Shown one piece after another: positions 1-9,301 of a DNA stretch of 64,000 nucleotides. Each line of letters begins with the position of its first letter. Positions within the stretch are counted from its first letter, which is position 1. The position numbers and the translations under genes were made by a program. The stretch covers positions 2,030,501 through 2,094,500 of the forward strand of contig NZ_CP011387.1 in the NCBI RefSeq assembly GCF_001644565.1. Direction: 5' to 3'. The notes beneath the pieces are model-generated. The model was given only the letters and a program-made list of their open reading frames with translations. It was not told the DNA's origin and did no database searches. Source of the DNA: Deinococcus puniceus. GTDB taxonomy: Bacteria > Deinococcota > Deinococci > Deinococcales > Deinococcaceae.

Positions 1-58
1 CGGTCAGTAGAGTTGGCATCAGCAGCAGCGTGAGCTGTTTCATTCTCAGCCGTTTCAC
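1..58 (-). CDS. Start of an exported protein, truncated by the window edge
   Basis: A minus-strand gene begins here and runs out of the window. The GTG at 58-56 overlaps the TGA stop (57-55) of the gene upstream as GTGA, which suggests translational coupling. An in-frame ATG at 43 is the alternative start. The visible N-terminus is basic (KRLRMKQ) followed by a leucine-rich stretch, as in a Sec signal peptide. Function cannot be judged from 19 codons. It probably forms an operon with the secreted protein upstream. Confidence 0.5.
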   Translation of the reverse strand, partial: MKRLRMKQLTLLLMPTLLT

Positions 59-612
59 CGCACCGTCACCCGCACTGGTTGGGCCGAAAGTTTCAGGGAT
101 GCGCCATTACCGGAACCTGCAAACCAGCCCTCGATCATGTAGTCACCGGAGGCAAGCTCCAGCTCACGGGTATAGGTCACGGCCTCACCCTTGCCTGCCG
201 TGTCGCTGCGGAAATCTTGGGCACACAATCTGGGTTCTCCGGCCAACGGATACACCACTTCCCGCGTGCCCACCCGTAGCACTCGCACCAGCGGCGCAAC
301 AGCGCAGTTCTGATCGTTGTCGCGGCCCGCACCCAGTTGCACGGCGGCAGCACCAGCGTTGGCAACTTTCAACGTGAGGGGCACACGGCCTGCCACACTG
401 CGTGGCGCGATCAGGGTTGCAGTTAGGCCGGTTGGCACGGCAACAGCCACAGGCGGCACGCCTACCGAAGTCCCCACCGGGATGGGGGCCGGTTCTACGA
501 AGATAGGCTGCCAGTTTTCTACCGGGGGCAATTCGGGCAGCGCGGTGGATTGCGCCCCGATCCAAGCAGGCCAGAGCAGTAAGGCAGCAAGCAGGGCAAG
601 GCGCAGGCTCAT
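55..612 (-). CDS. Secreted protein of unknown function, beta-rich
   Basis: The product has 185 residues. It starts with a Sec signal peptide (hydrophobic core ALLAALLLWPAWIG, likely cleavage near residue 20), so it is probably extracytoplasmic. A proline-rich spacer of about 35 residues follows, then a domain with alternating hydrophobic residues and two cysteines (about 104 and 130) that could form a disulfide. The pattern of a beta-sandwich ending in SGDYMIEGWF weakly recalls BsuPI-type inhibitor domains, but I do not assign it. Its stop overlaps the start of the next exported protein (GTGA), so the two are probably co-expressed. Confidence 0.7.
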   Translation of the reverse strand: MSLRLALLAALLLWPAWIGAQSTALPELPPVENWQPIFVEPAPIPVGTSVGVPPVAVAVPTGLTATLIAPRSVAGRVPLTLKVANAGAAAVQLGAGRDNDQNCAVAPLVRVLRVGTREVVYPLAGEPRLCAQDFRSDTAGKGEAVTYTRELELASGDYMIEGWFAGSGNGASLKLSAQPVRVTVR

Positions 613-779
613 GGCTTCAGGGTACGGCGGAAGTGTGACGGGGGGCTGATAGGGGGCGGCGTAAGGTGTTGGGGCGGGTTCGCCGCTTGGACGCCCCCTT
701 ACCCAGCTCCCGCAAGGGGCGAGGGCAACCGCTTTAATTGGAGGTTTCTTAGCCCCTTAGACGCCCTTCTCACCGCCGC

Positions 780-2774
780 TCAAGGCTTCCCCTGCCCCGC
801 ATAGAACGCCGCGATGCCCTCTGCGACGGCCTGTGCCAGCCTTTCTCGTCCGCCCTTGTCCATCAGGATTCGCAGGTTGCCGGGGTCGGTCAGGTAGCCC
901 AGCTCTACCAACAGACTGATCTGGGTGCTGGGGCGGGTGAGGGCCAGATTTGCACCCGGCTTCAGCCCTGCGCCGGGGCCGAGATCGGGCAAGGTGCGGC
1001 GCAGGGAGGCCAGAATCTGGGCCGAGACGCCCGCCGCCTGCGGGTGCGTGAAGTAGATTTCCGGCCCCCGGATGCCGCGCGGATCGCGTCCATCAGGCAG
1101 GGCATTGGCGTGGAGAGACACCAGCAGATCGGCGCGGGCGGCTTCGGCAGCTTCTGCGCGTTCGTACAGGCCCAGCGTCACGTCGGCAGTGCGGGTCAGG
1201 ATCACGGTGGCCCCCTGCGCCCGCAAGAGTTCGGCGGCCCGCAACGTGATGGGCAGCACCAGCCCTTTTTCGGGTACGCGCAGACTGCCCGCCCCGCCCC
1301 ACTGCGTGCCGCCGTGCCCCGCATCCAGCGTGATGACCCGGCCCACCAGCGGTTGAGCCGGATCGAGGGCAGGCGGGCGGCGCACCGTGAGCAGCAAATC
1401 CGAGCCGTCGTAATGGGCGCTGAAGCCCCACGCCTGAGCCGCCGTCAGTTCCAGCGTCAGGCGCGACACACCGGGGCCAGCAGGCGCGGCAGTCAGGCGC
1501 GAGAGCAGCGGATCGGCGGGCAGAGCATCCACCACAGGCGGCGCAGACAGGCCGTACAGCGTGAGCGTCAGCCCGCGCCCATCGTCGGTCTGATCGAGGG
1601 TGAAGGGGACGCGCAGGCCACCCAAAGGCACCCGCACGCGCAGGTCAGAGGTGGGCGCAGTCGGAACAGGGGTTACGGGGGGCGCTGGTACGGGTTGAGG
1701 GGTGGCCTGCTTGGGGCGTGGCGGTTGCGGGGGCAATTCGGGCAAGTTGGATTCTGGGGGAGCCGGGTTAGAGGGAAGGGGCGCGGGCGATTCGGGCGGG
1801 GTGATCGGATCGGGGGGGATCGGCACGGGCAAGACTTCCGGCAAGGCAGGGGGAACTGCGGGCAATCCGTCCAGCACAACGGTTCCTGCCGTTCCCACAC
1901 GCGGCGCACCGGGCGTCAGGGCCACCTGCGTTGCCGTGACCAACGCCGATACGCCGGGGGCCAGCCGCACGCGCAAGTCGTCGCCCTGCCGCCCTACCGC
2001 CGCGAACGTCATGCCGTTTCGGGGGTAGAGGAAGGGATCGCCGCCGAGGGTGGTCAGCAGGTTGGTGGCGTCGTTGAGGCCCAGCCCGCGCACCGTTCCG
2101 GGCCGCTGGGTGGCGGTGCGTGGGCCAGCCGCCGTGCTGGTCAGGCGTCCGGGGGCGGCGGCAGCGGTGGTGCGCCCGTCGCGGCCTGTGAGGGACACTG
2201 TGAAGGCCGCATTTTGCACGCGGGCAGTGGCAGGCAGCGTGTAAGTGGCAGAATACTGGCCCGCTGGCCCTTCCTGCATGGTCTGCACCGCGCCCCCCGC
2301 CAGCCGGAACGTGGCCCGGCCCCCCGGCGATCCCCGGAAACTGACCCGAATGCTGCGCTCGGCGGGAGCATCGGCGGCGGCGTCCCAAAATTCCAGATTC
2401 ATACGCGGCGTCACGCTGTCGCGGTCTAGGGCGGTAGGCGTGGCAGGCAGGGCGCGGGGCACGGTACGAATCACGCGCAGGGTGCGGCTGCCCGTTTGCC
2501 CGCCCGCCGCCGTGACCAACCGCAGATCGTTGGTGCCCACCCGTAACGGCCACCACAGCATAAACAGGCCGTCTGCGCCCACACTCACGGCCTGCCCACC
2601 GATCTTCAGATTGGCTCCCGGCGTCACGCTGCCTTCCAAAATCACATGATCGAATGCCACACGGTGACCTTCGGGTGGGTAGGCCACGAACACATCGGGG
2701 GCGGCGCGGGCAGAACAGGCGAGCGGAACGGCAATCAGGGCGGCGAGGAGGGCAAAGCGGGACAGCAGCGGCAT
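780..2774 (-). CDS. N-acetylmuramoyl-L-alanine amidase (Amidase_3), secreted
   Basis: The 664-residue product cleaves the bond between N-acetylmuramic acid and L-alanine in peptidoglycan, outside the cytoplasm. A signal peptide occupies about residues 1-24. Glucodextranase-like/beta modules fill about 25-330, then comes a strongly proline-rich linker (about 330-385), an AMIN-like segment (about 390-470) and a C-terminal Amidase_3 domain (about 477-660). Zn ligands and catalytic residues of that family are visible: His487 in DAGHGG, Glu502 in PEKGL, His555 in SLHAN and Glu624 in LVELGYLTD. It is longer than a minimal amidase because of the N-terminal modules. It stands alone and is divergent from the (p)ppGpp synthetase gene, with a repeat element between them. 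Confidence 0.92.
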   Translation of the reverse strand: MPLLSRFALLAALIAVPLACSARAAPDVFVAYPPEGHRVAFDHVILEGSVTPGANLKIGGQAVSVGADGLFMLWWPLRVGTNDLRLVTAAGGQTGSRTLRVIRTVPRALPATPTALDRDSVTPRMNLEFWDAAADAPAERSIRVSFRGSPGGRATFRLAGGAVQTMQEGPAGQYSATYTLPATARVQNAAFTVSLTGRDGRTTAAAAPGRLTSTAAGPRTATQRPGTVRGLGLNDATNLLTTLGGDPFLYPRNGMTFAAVGRQGDDLRVRLAPGVSALVTATQVALTPGAPRVGTAGTVVLDGLPAVPPALPEVLPVPIPPDPITPPESPAPLPSNPAPPESNLPELPPQPPRPKQATPQPVPAPPVTPVPTAPTSDLRVRVPLGGLRVPFTLDQTDDGRGLTLTLYGLSAPPVVDALPADPLLSRLTAAPAGPGVSRLTLELTAAQAWGFSAHYDGSDLLLTVRRPPALDPAQPLVGRVITLDAGHGGTQWGGAGSLRVPEKGLVLPITLRAAELLRAQGATVILTRTADVTLGLYERAEAAEAARADLLVSLHANALPDGRDPRGIRGPEIYFTHPQAAGVSAQILASLRRTLPDLGPGAGLKPGANLALTRPSTQISLLVELGYLTDPGNLRILMDKGGRERLAQAVAEGIAAFYAGQGKP

Positions 2775-2854
2775 AAGGCAGGGTTTAGCACGGCGGGGAA
2801 TGGGCCGGATGTGTGCGGGGAGGTGAGGAGGCGAGCGGCAGTTATTGATGTGAC

Positions 2855-2970
2855 TTGGAAGGTGAACCCCCCCTTTGCTGACGCAACGCCCCTCCTTAGA
2901 GGTGGGGACTAAAGCTCTTGCGCTCCCCTCTCAGGGGGGCTGGCTGCGAAGCAGACTGGGGGGTTCGCCC
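2855..2970 (+). repeat. Family-1 palindromic intergenic element, copy A
   Basis: First of nine occurrences of an element of about 110 nt. The ends are inverted (GGTGAACCCCCC and GGGGGGTTCGCCC). Inside are a GCTGACGC-type hairpin flanked by C-runs, two arms that can pair (CCCCTCCTTAGAGG and CGCTCCCCTCTCAGGGG) and a CTGCGAAGCAG hairpin. It fills the divergent interval between the amidase and synthetase genes. Confidence 0.8.
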
Positions 2971-3051
2971 GGAAACGTCTCCCCCAAAACATGTAGAAAA
3001 CTTTACAACTCCCCGCCCTATCCCGCCGGCTGACCTATCATGGCCGCACCC

Positions 3052-4185
3052 ATGAATGACGATCTGCTGCGGGCTTACCGGGAGGCGCTACCGGACTACG
3101 AGGCACTCAGGGACGCGGCGGTGGCCCACACTACGCGCCTGCTGACGGCGGCGGGCCTCAACATTCACCACATCACCGGGCGGGTCAAGCGGGCGGGGAG
3201 CCTAGAGGACAAATTGCGGCGCAAGGCGGGCCGCTACGACTCTCTGGACGACGTGACCGATCTGGTGGCCGTGCGCGTCATCACCTATTTCGAGTCCGAT
3301 GTGGGCGTGGTGTCGCGCCTGATCGAAAAGCATCATGAGGTGGACTGGAACCACTCGATAGACAAATCTAAGATGCATGACCCCGACAGATTCGGCTACA
3401 TGGGCGTGCATTACGTGGTGCGCGTGCCCGAAGGCGGGTTGCAGGGCGAGGGCTTGCCTGTGGGCGGGCAGCTTGCCGGGGCCAGATTCGAGGTGCAGAT
3501 TCGCTCGATTCTTCAACACGCTTGGGCCGAAATAGAGCATGACTTGGGCTATAAAAACCGGGACGCCGTGCCGCGTGAGGTACGCCGCCGCTTTTACCGC
3601 TTGGCGGGCCTGCTGGAAATGGCCGACGAGGAATTCATGGCCCTGCACCGCATGACCCGCGACTACGCCGCCACCTTGCCCGAACGGGTGGCCGCCGCCC
3701 CAGACGACGTGTTTATAGACGCCCAGAGCATGACCCACCTGCTGACGCTGCCGCCTGTGCGCGATTTGGATACGGCGGTGGCTAAAGAGTTGGGCGTGCG
3801 CCTGCTCTCTCACTGGTCTGACCCGGAACGCCCGCAGCGCCTTGCGAGCCTGCTGCATTACGTGGGCGTGCGCTCGGTGGGCCTGCTGCACAAGGAACTG
3901 AAGCGCAACGAGGGCGACATCAAGCGGTTTGCGGCGGCGCTGATGCCCCGGCTGCGGCAGGCGTGGACTCCGGCGGGCGGCGCTCGCCCCGGCACCAGCG
4001 TGGTGCATTACGCGCTGCTGCGGGCGTGCAGCAATGCCAGCCTCGAACCCAGCGAAGTCGTGACTCTGCTTGACCTGAGCGGCGCGGGCAACGAGGCCGA
4101 GATGGTGCGGGCGGTGCGCGAGGTCTATCAGGAGGTGACTGGACTCACGGCAGCGGCCCGGACTCCACCTGCCGGGATTCTCTAG
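3052..4185 (+). CDS. Small alarmone synthetase-like protein (RelA/SpoT synthetase domain)
   Basis: The N-terminal half (about residues 10-190) is a RelA/SpoT nucleotidyltransferase domain expected to transfer pyrophosphate from ATP to GTP/GDP. Visible family motifs are [43 protein letters not shown] and the [10 protein letters not shown] strand. There is no HD hydrolase and no TGS or ACT domain, so it is a synthetase-only protein. The C-terminal 180 residues match no family I recognise and make it longer than typical small synthetases (about 210-260 residues). ATG 3052 was chosen because TATCAT at 3036-3041 would serve as a -10 for a leaderless message. An in-frame ATG at 3040 is possible but overlaps that hexamer. 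Confidence 0.85.
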   Translation: MNDDLLRAYREALPDYEALRDAAVAHTTRLLTAAGLNIHHITGRVKRAGSLEDKLRRKAGRYDSLDDVTDLVAVRVITYFESDVGVVSRLIEKHHEVDWNHSIDKSKMHDPDRFGYMGVHYVVRVPEGGLQGEGLPVGGQLAGARFEVQIRSILQHAWAEIEHDLGYKNRDAVPREVRRRFYRLAGLLEMADEEFMALHRMTRDYAATLPERVAAAPDDVFIDAQSMTHLLTLPPVRDLDTAVAKELGVRLLSHWSDPERPQRLASLLHYVGVRSVGLLHKELKRNEGDIKRFAAALMPRLRQAWTPAGGARPGTSVVHYALLRACSNASLEPSEVVTLLDLSGAGNEAEMVRAVREVYQEVTGLTAAARTPPAGIL

Positions 4186-4235
4186 CCCATTCCGCTGAAA
4201 AACTTGGCAATTGTTAGGCATTGTGCCCTAGAAAC

Positions 4236-5475
<1,240 letters not shown>

Positions 5476-5486
5476 TCGGCGTTGGT

Positions 5487-5600
5487 GGGTGAACCCCCCC
5501 GTTGCTGACGCAACGCCCCCCCTTAGAGGGGAGGACAACTGCTTTTTCGCTCCCCTTGAGGGGGGCTGGCTGCGAAGCAGACTGGGGGGTTTACCCGGAA
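5487..5600 (+). repeat. Family-1 palindromic intergenic element, copy B
   Basis: Archetypal copy: GGTGAACCCCCCC at the left, a hairpin GTTGCTGACGCAAC, paired C-rich and G-rich arms around GAGGACAACTGC, a TGCGAAGCA hairpin and GGGGGGTTTACCCGG at the right. It lies between the homocitrate synthase stop and the PhzF-fold gene. One frame stays open through the element, as in most copies. Confidence 0.8.
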
Positions 5601-5706
5601 TCGTCAGTCGAATTGAGCCACTCAACGTCAATGAGGTCAGGCAATCATTGAAGTCGGTTAGAACTTGGTCACCGTCCCGTCCCCGCCAGACGCTACCCTC
5701 TAACCC

Positions 5707-6522
5707 GTGAGCGCCGCCGATCCCAGTTCCAGAACCGCCCATACCTACCGCGTCTTCCCACCTGTCGGAAAAACGGTGGCCGTATTTGCTGATGCTATGG
5801 GCGATCTTCAGGCCCAAGCTGCACAGGCCAAAGCGCCCCTCAGCGCCTTCATAGAATCGGCGGATTTTTCGGGCGTCAGCCTCCGCATTTTTACCCCCAC
5901 CCGCGAAAAGGGCGAGAGCGATTCGGCAGCGGTGGCCGCTTTGGCGCACCTGTTCGCGGCGGGCCAGATTGCCGACGTGACCGAAGTGCAGATGGGCGGC
6001 AAGAGCGTGGGAGCGCAACTGTGCGGCGGCGAATGGCTGCTGCTTCAGGGCGATGTGACGGCGGGAGAGGTACAGGCCGATTTTTCGCCCATTGGCCTGA
6101 CGGGTGCGGCATGGGCGGCTTCGGCGGGCCGCGCCAACTTGGTGGTACAGGTGCCCGATTTGGTTGCGCTGGACGGCTTCATACCCGACAACGCCACCAT
6201 TTCAGACCTGAACCGGGCCACCGATACTACTGGCTTAATTCTGTACACACTGACCGCTGAGGGCCGTGAAGACGTGAGCTTCCGGGCGTTCGGGCCGCTG
6301 AAGGGCTTTACCGAAGACGCCGCGAGTTCCAATATGTTCGCCTGCTTGGTGGGCGTGCTGGCGGCGCGGGGCCAGTTGCCAGACGGCGCGGAAAGCATTC
6401 GCGGGGCGCAGCGGCAACCGGGACAATTTGCGCGGCTCACGGCCCAGTTTGTGCCCACTGAGACGGGAGCAAATGGCGTGTGGGTAGGCGGCAAAGCGGT
6501 ACAGACCGGGCCAGATTCTTGA
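5707..6522 (+). CDS. PhzF-family protein
   Basis: The 271-residue product has the two-lobed PhzF/DapF-like layout: an N-terminal YRVF strand, RIFTPTREKGESDSAA (equivalent of the family's RWFTP segment) and a second-half FGPLKGFTEDAASSNM (equivalent of FxPxxGxxEDPATGSA). The usual family members are isomerases such as PhzF. The substrate here is unknown, and the DPATGSA signature is altered to DAASSNM, so catalysis is uncertain. Start is GTG 5707, with TACCCT upstream as a possible -10 of a leaderless message. The stop overlaps the start of the transporter gene downstream (TTGA), implying coupled translation. Confidence 0.75.
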   Translation: MSAADPSSRTAHTYRVFPPVGKTVAVFADAMGDLQAQAAQAKAPLSAFIESADFSGVSLRIFTPTREKGESDSAAVAALAHLFAAGQIADVTEVQMGGKSVGAQLCGGEWLLLQGDVTAGEVQADFSPIGLTGAAWAASAGRANLVVQVPDLVALDGFIPDNATISDLNRATDTTGLILYTLTAEGREDVSFRAFGPLKGFTEDAASSNMFACLVGVLAARGQLPDGAESIRGAQRQPGQFARLTAQFVPTETGANGVWVGGKAVQTGPDS

Positions 6523-7733
6523 GCATTCCAGCACGGCGTACCACCCTCGCCGATCTGCGGCACGACTGGTCTGCGGGCGCAGGCATCGCGGGCTTTGTGG
6601 TGGTGTTGGTGGGGGCTGCCAGCAGCATCGGCCTGCTGGTGGGCGCGGCGCGAGATTTTGGTTTGTCGGCGGGCCAGACGGCCAGTTGGGTCTTGGCCTG
6701 CTACCTCGCCATCAGTATTTCGGGCGCGGCGCTGACGTGGCGCACGCGGGCACCCATCAGCATGGCGTGGAGTACGCCGGGGCTGGCGCTGGTGGCCTCG
6801 GTGGCGGCCAGCAGCAGCCTCACCTACCCCGAAGTGCTGGGCGCGTATGTGCTGAGCGCCGCCGTGATGTTGGTGCTGGGCGCAACGGGCGCGTTCGAGC
6901 GGGTGACGTCGCGGCTGCCGCCTGCTTTGGCGAATGCACTCTTGGCGGGCGTGCTGCTGCCCTTCGTGCTGGGCGCATTTCGGGCCTTGCCTGTGGCTCC
7001 GCTGCCAGTGGGCGGCATGTTGGCCGTGTTCGTGCTGGGCCGAATTTATTTTGCGCGTTGGGCGGTTCCGGCGGCGCTGGTGGTGGGTGCAGGATTGTCG
7101 GTGGCGGCGGGCATGGTGGGCGAGTTCAATCCGGCTGGAGCCTCTATTTTCGGCACGCTGGTCTGGACGACTCCGGCCTTCAGTGTCCGGGCTGCCCTGA
7201 GTTTGGCGCTGCCCATGACCATTCTCACGCTCGCTTCTCAGCAGTTGCCGGGGCTGGCAGTGCTACGGGCCTGCGGCTTCGGGCGCGTTCCGGCCAGTCC
7301 ACTCATCACGGCGTCGGGCATTGGCAGTCTGCTGGCGGCTCCATTCGGCGGGCATTCCACCAATCTGGCGGCCATTACCGCCGCCATTTCTGCCGGAGAA
7401 GAAGCCCACCCTGACCCGGCGCGGCGCTGGCCTGCCAGCATCAGCGCGGCATTCTTTTATCTGCTGCTGGGCGTGTTCGCGGGCTGGTTGGTGGGGGCGG
7501 TAGCAGCTATTCCGGTGGCGGTGGTGTCGGCGCTGGCGGGGCTGGCATTGGTAGGAACGGCGCTCAGCAGTCTGGTGGCCGCACTGGGCGCGGGGCCAGA
7601 GCGGGAAGCCGCCTTTTTGACATTGGCGATTACGGCCAGCGGCGTAACGGTCTGGGGCGTGGGCAGTCCGGTGTGGGGCCTGTTGGTGGGCGGCGCGGTG
7701 CTGTGGCTGGGGAGGCGACGGGGGAAGGTCTAA
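6519..7733 (+). CDS. BenE/YdcO-family membrane transporter
   Basis: This is an integral membrane protein of about 404 residues with 11-12 hydrophobic segments, similar to the benzoate/proton symporter family BenE. Supporting stretches are APISMAWSTPGLALV near residue 75 and PFGGHSTNLAAITAAI near residue 285, both typical of BenE. The start is taken as TTG 6519, overlapping the stop of the PhzF gene as TTGA. The longer reading from 6480 would need a 42-nt overlap. Benzoate transport is known only for a few homologues, so the substrate is uncertain. The last codons and stop (GTC TAA) come from a GTCTAAG repeat array that begins inside the gene. Confidence 0.85.
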   Translation: MSIPARRTTLADLRHDWSAGAGIAGFVVVLVGAASSIGLLVGAARDFGLSAGQTASWVLACYLAISISGAALTWRTRAPISMAWSTPGLALVASVAASSSLTYPEVLGAYVLSAAVMLVLGATGAFERVTSRLPPALANALLAGVLLPFVLGAFRALPVAPLPVGGMLAVFVLGRIYFARWAVPAALVVGAGLSVAAGMVGEFNPAGASIFGTLVWTTPAFSVRAALSLALPMTILTLASQQLPGLAVLRACGFGRVPASPLITASGIGSLLAAPFGGHSTNLAAITAAISAGEEAHPDPARRWPASISAAFFYLLLGVFAGWLVGAVAAIPVAVVSALAGLALVGTALSSLVAALGAGPEREAAFLTLAITASGVTVWGVGSPVWGLLVGGAVLWLGRRRGKV

Positions 7734-7757
7734 GAGTCTAAAGGTCTAGGGTCTAAG
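7728..7757 (+). repeat. Family-2 GTCTAAG array, supplying the benE-like stop codon
   Basis: Four imperfect units of GTCTAAG/GTCTAGG in tandem. The first unit provides the final Val codon and TAA stop of the transporter gene. Related arrays occur at six other intergenic sites in the window. Confidence 0.7.
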
Positions 7758-7827
7758 GAAGGTCAATCGCTTCGCTCACCCCTACACCCGATCCCACCAA
7801 TCCCCGCCCACGCCGTATCCTCTCCCC

Positions 7828-9045
7828 ATGCCTTCCACCGATACCTTGCCCTTTGCGCTGCACGCCTTCCGCGATCAGTTTCCGCCGCTGCTGAATGGGC
7901 GGGCGTACCTCGACAACGCGGCGGGCGGCCTGCTTCCCCGGCGTTCCATAGAGGCGATTACGGCGCACCTGACGCAGTTCGGGGCCACCAATGCCATGCC
8001 CAGCCACGCGCCGGGGCAGGCAGTACTTGACCTGAAAACGCGGGCGCGGGCGGCGACTGCCCTCTTTCTGAATGCCGAAGCACCCGATGTGGCACTGGGG
8101 CCAAGTTCTACGGCCCTGAATTTCCGCTTGGCGGCGGCCTTTGCACGGCTCTGGGGGCCGGGGGACGAAGTGATTCTGAGCGGGCTGGAGCATGAGGCCA
8201 ACGCCAGCCCTTGGCGAGAGCTGGAGCACGTAGGCGTGACGGTGCGCGTGTGGCACGCCCGCCAGCCCAGCATGCAACTGCATCTGGATGACCTGCGGAG
8301 TCTGCTGACACCGCGCACCCGCCTCGTGGCTGTGACCGCTGCCAGCAACGTTCTAGGCGTGACCGTGAACATTCCCGAAGTGTCGGCAATGGCCCGCGAA
8401 TCCGGAGCTTGGACAGTCGTAGACGCCGTTCACGCTGCCCCACACGCCTTTCCCGATGTGGGGGCGTGGGGCGCGGATTTCGTCTCGTTCAGCCCGTACA
8501 AGGTGTGGGGGCCGCACTTGGGGGCACTGTGGATTCGGCCAGAACTGCGCGGGCAGTTGCCTTGGCCCAAGCTCAGCTTCGTACCAGACGGCGATATTAC
8601 GGGCATGGAATACGGCACGCCGCCGTTTGAGTTGCTGGCGGGCTGGCTGGGCACACTGGATTATCTGCGCGAATTGGGCGGCGCAGAACTGCTGACCCGC
8701 GCTGCGTTGCAAGCCGCCTCTACCCGCATTGCCGACTTAGAACGGCCTGTGCTGACGCACCTGCTGGAAGGGCTGCTGCACACTCCGGGCGTGACGGTGT
8801 ACGGCCCGCAAACTGTGGAGGGCCGGGTGGGAACGGTGGCCTTCCGCGTAGACGGCCAAGCGCCTCCCCAGACCGCCGAAGCCCTCAGCGCACGCGGCGT
8901 AGATGTGGGCGCGGGCCACTTTTACGCGGTGCAGCCCCTACAGGATTTGGGCGTGTACCCGGAAGGCGTGGTGCGGGCCAGCATCGCCCACTACACCACC
9001 GAGGACGATGTGCAGCGGTTGCTGGACGGCCTGAAACAGCTATAG
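7828..9045 (+). CDS. Cysteine desulfurase-like aminotransferase (class V)
   Basis: The 405-residue PLP enzyme belongs to the fold-type I class V family (SufS/CsdA-like subgroup). It shows YLDNAAGGLLP near residue 27, a GLEHEANASPW segment, VVDAVHAAPH carrying the PLP-binding Asp and the Schiff-base lysine in FVSFSPYKVWGPHLG (about residue 228). Members release sulfur from cysteine or act on related amino acids. No conserved active-site cysteine loop like that of SufS is obvious, so the substrate is uncertain. It is monocistronic: preceded by a GTCTAAG array and followed by a terminator hairpin shared with the minus-strand ncRNA. Confidence 0.82.
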   Translation: MPSTDTLPFALHAFRDQFPPLLNGRAYLDNAAGGLLPRRSIEAITAHLTQFGATNAMPSHAPGQAVLDLKTRARAATALFLNAEAPDVALGPSSTALNFRLAAAFARLWGPGDEVILSGLEHEANASPWRELEHVGVTVRVWHARQPSMQLHLDDLRSLLTPRTRLVAVTAASNVLGVTVNIPEVSAMARESGAWTVVDAVHAAPHAFPDVGAWGADFVSFSPYKVWGPHLGALWIRPELRGQLPWPKLSFVPDGDITGMEYGTPPFELLAGWLGTLDYLRELGGAELLTRAALQAASTRIADLERPVLTHLLEGLLHTPGVTVYGPQTVEGRVGTVAFRVDGQAPPQTAEALSARGVDVGAGHFYAVQPLQDLGVYPEGVVRASIAHYTTEDDVQRLLDGLKQL

Positions 9046-9052
9046 GGAATAC

Positions 9053-9084
9053 AAAAAGCGCTCCCTCAACTGGTGAAGGAGCGC
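9053..9084 (-). terminator. Rho-independent terminator of the minus-strand ncRNA
   Basis: Arms at 9058-9068 and 9074-9084 form an 11-bp stem with one mismatch and a 5-nt loop. On the minus strand the stem is followed directly by a TTTTT tract (9057-9053). It may also slow plus-strand transcripts from the gene ending at 9045. Confidence 0.75.
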
Positions 9085-9265
9085 ACTGGAAACGCGGCGT
9101 GCGTCAGGAAACTGGAAGTGAAGGGTGTGACGCTTGAACAGTCAGAAGTGCGGCGTGATGGGCTGAAATGTAAGAGTTTTGGAGCATTAGCCCGGTCTGC
9201 CCACTTCGGAGGTCGGCTTACCCCGCCGGGGGGTGAATCCTCGCCCGCACTATGCCGCGTTTCCA
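9053..9265 (-). ncRNA. Candidate structured ncRNA with own promoter and terminator
   Basis: A transcript of about 210 nt is predicted on the minus strand. The 5' end (about 9265) pairs with the 3' part: 9254-9266 with 9086-9098 gives 13 perfect base pairs, and 9246-9250 with 9099-9103 adds five after a 3-nt bulge, giving an 18-bp closing stem. The interior can form a long irregular hairpin, for example GAAGUG with CACUUC and GGGCU with AGCCC. A Rho-independent terminator follows at once and a near-consensus promoter precedes it. There is no open frame of note. One long irregular hairpin with a strong closing stem is reminiscent of 6S RNA, but I cannot assign a family; SRP RNA, tmRNA and RNase P signatures are absent. 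Confidence 0.65.
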
Positions 9266-9271
9266 GCGTTG

Positions 9272-9301
9272 ATTATCGGTTCAGTCGGTCAGTTCTGTCA
9301 A
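9272..9301 (-). promoter_or_regulatory. Near-consensus promoter driving the ncRNA
   Basis: On the minus strand TTGACA (9301-9296) and GATAAT (9277-9272) are 18 nt apart. The predicted start is about 9265, at the base of the closing stem. The -35 box lies within the last codons of the DIP1984-family gene, so the RNA has its own promoter rather than being only a 3' UTR. Confidence 0.7.

Noticed and set aside
1044..2429. Long plus-strand open frame of 461 codons opposite the amidase
   Set aside because: It is an antisense shadow of high-GC coding sequence (Arg, Gly, Gln, His rich) with no ribosome site.
9086..9266. Reading the structured RNA from the plus strand (its sequence has GAGCATTAGCCCGGTCTG resembling part of 6S RNA)
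   Set aside because: The strong promoter and the U-tract of the terminator are both on the minus strand; on the plus strand no promoter fits before the closing stem.
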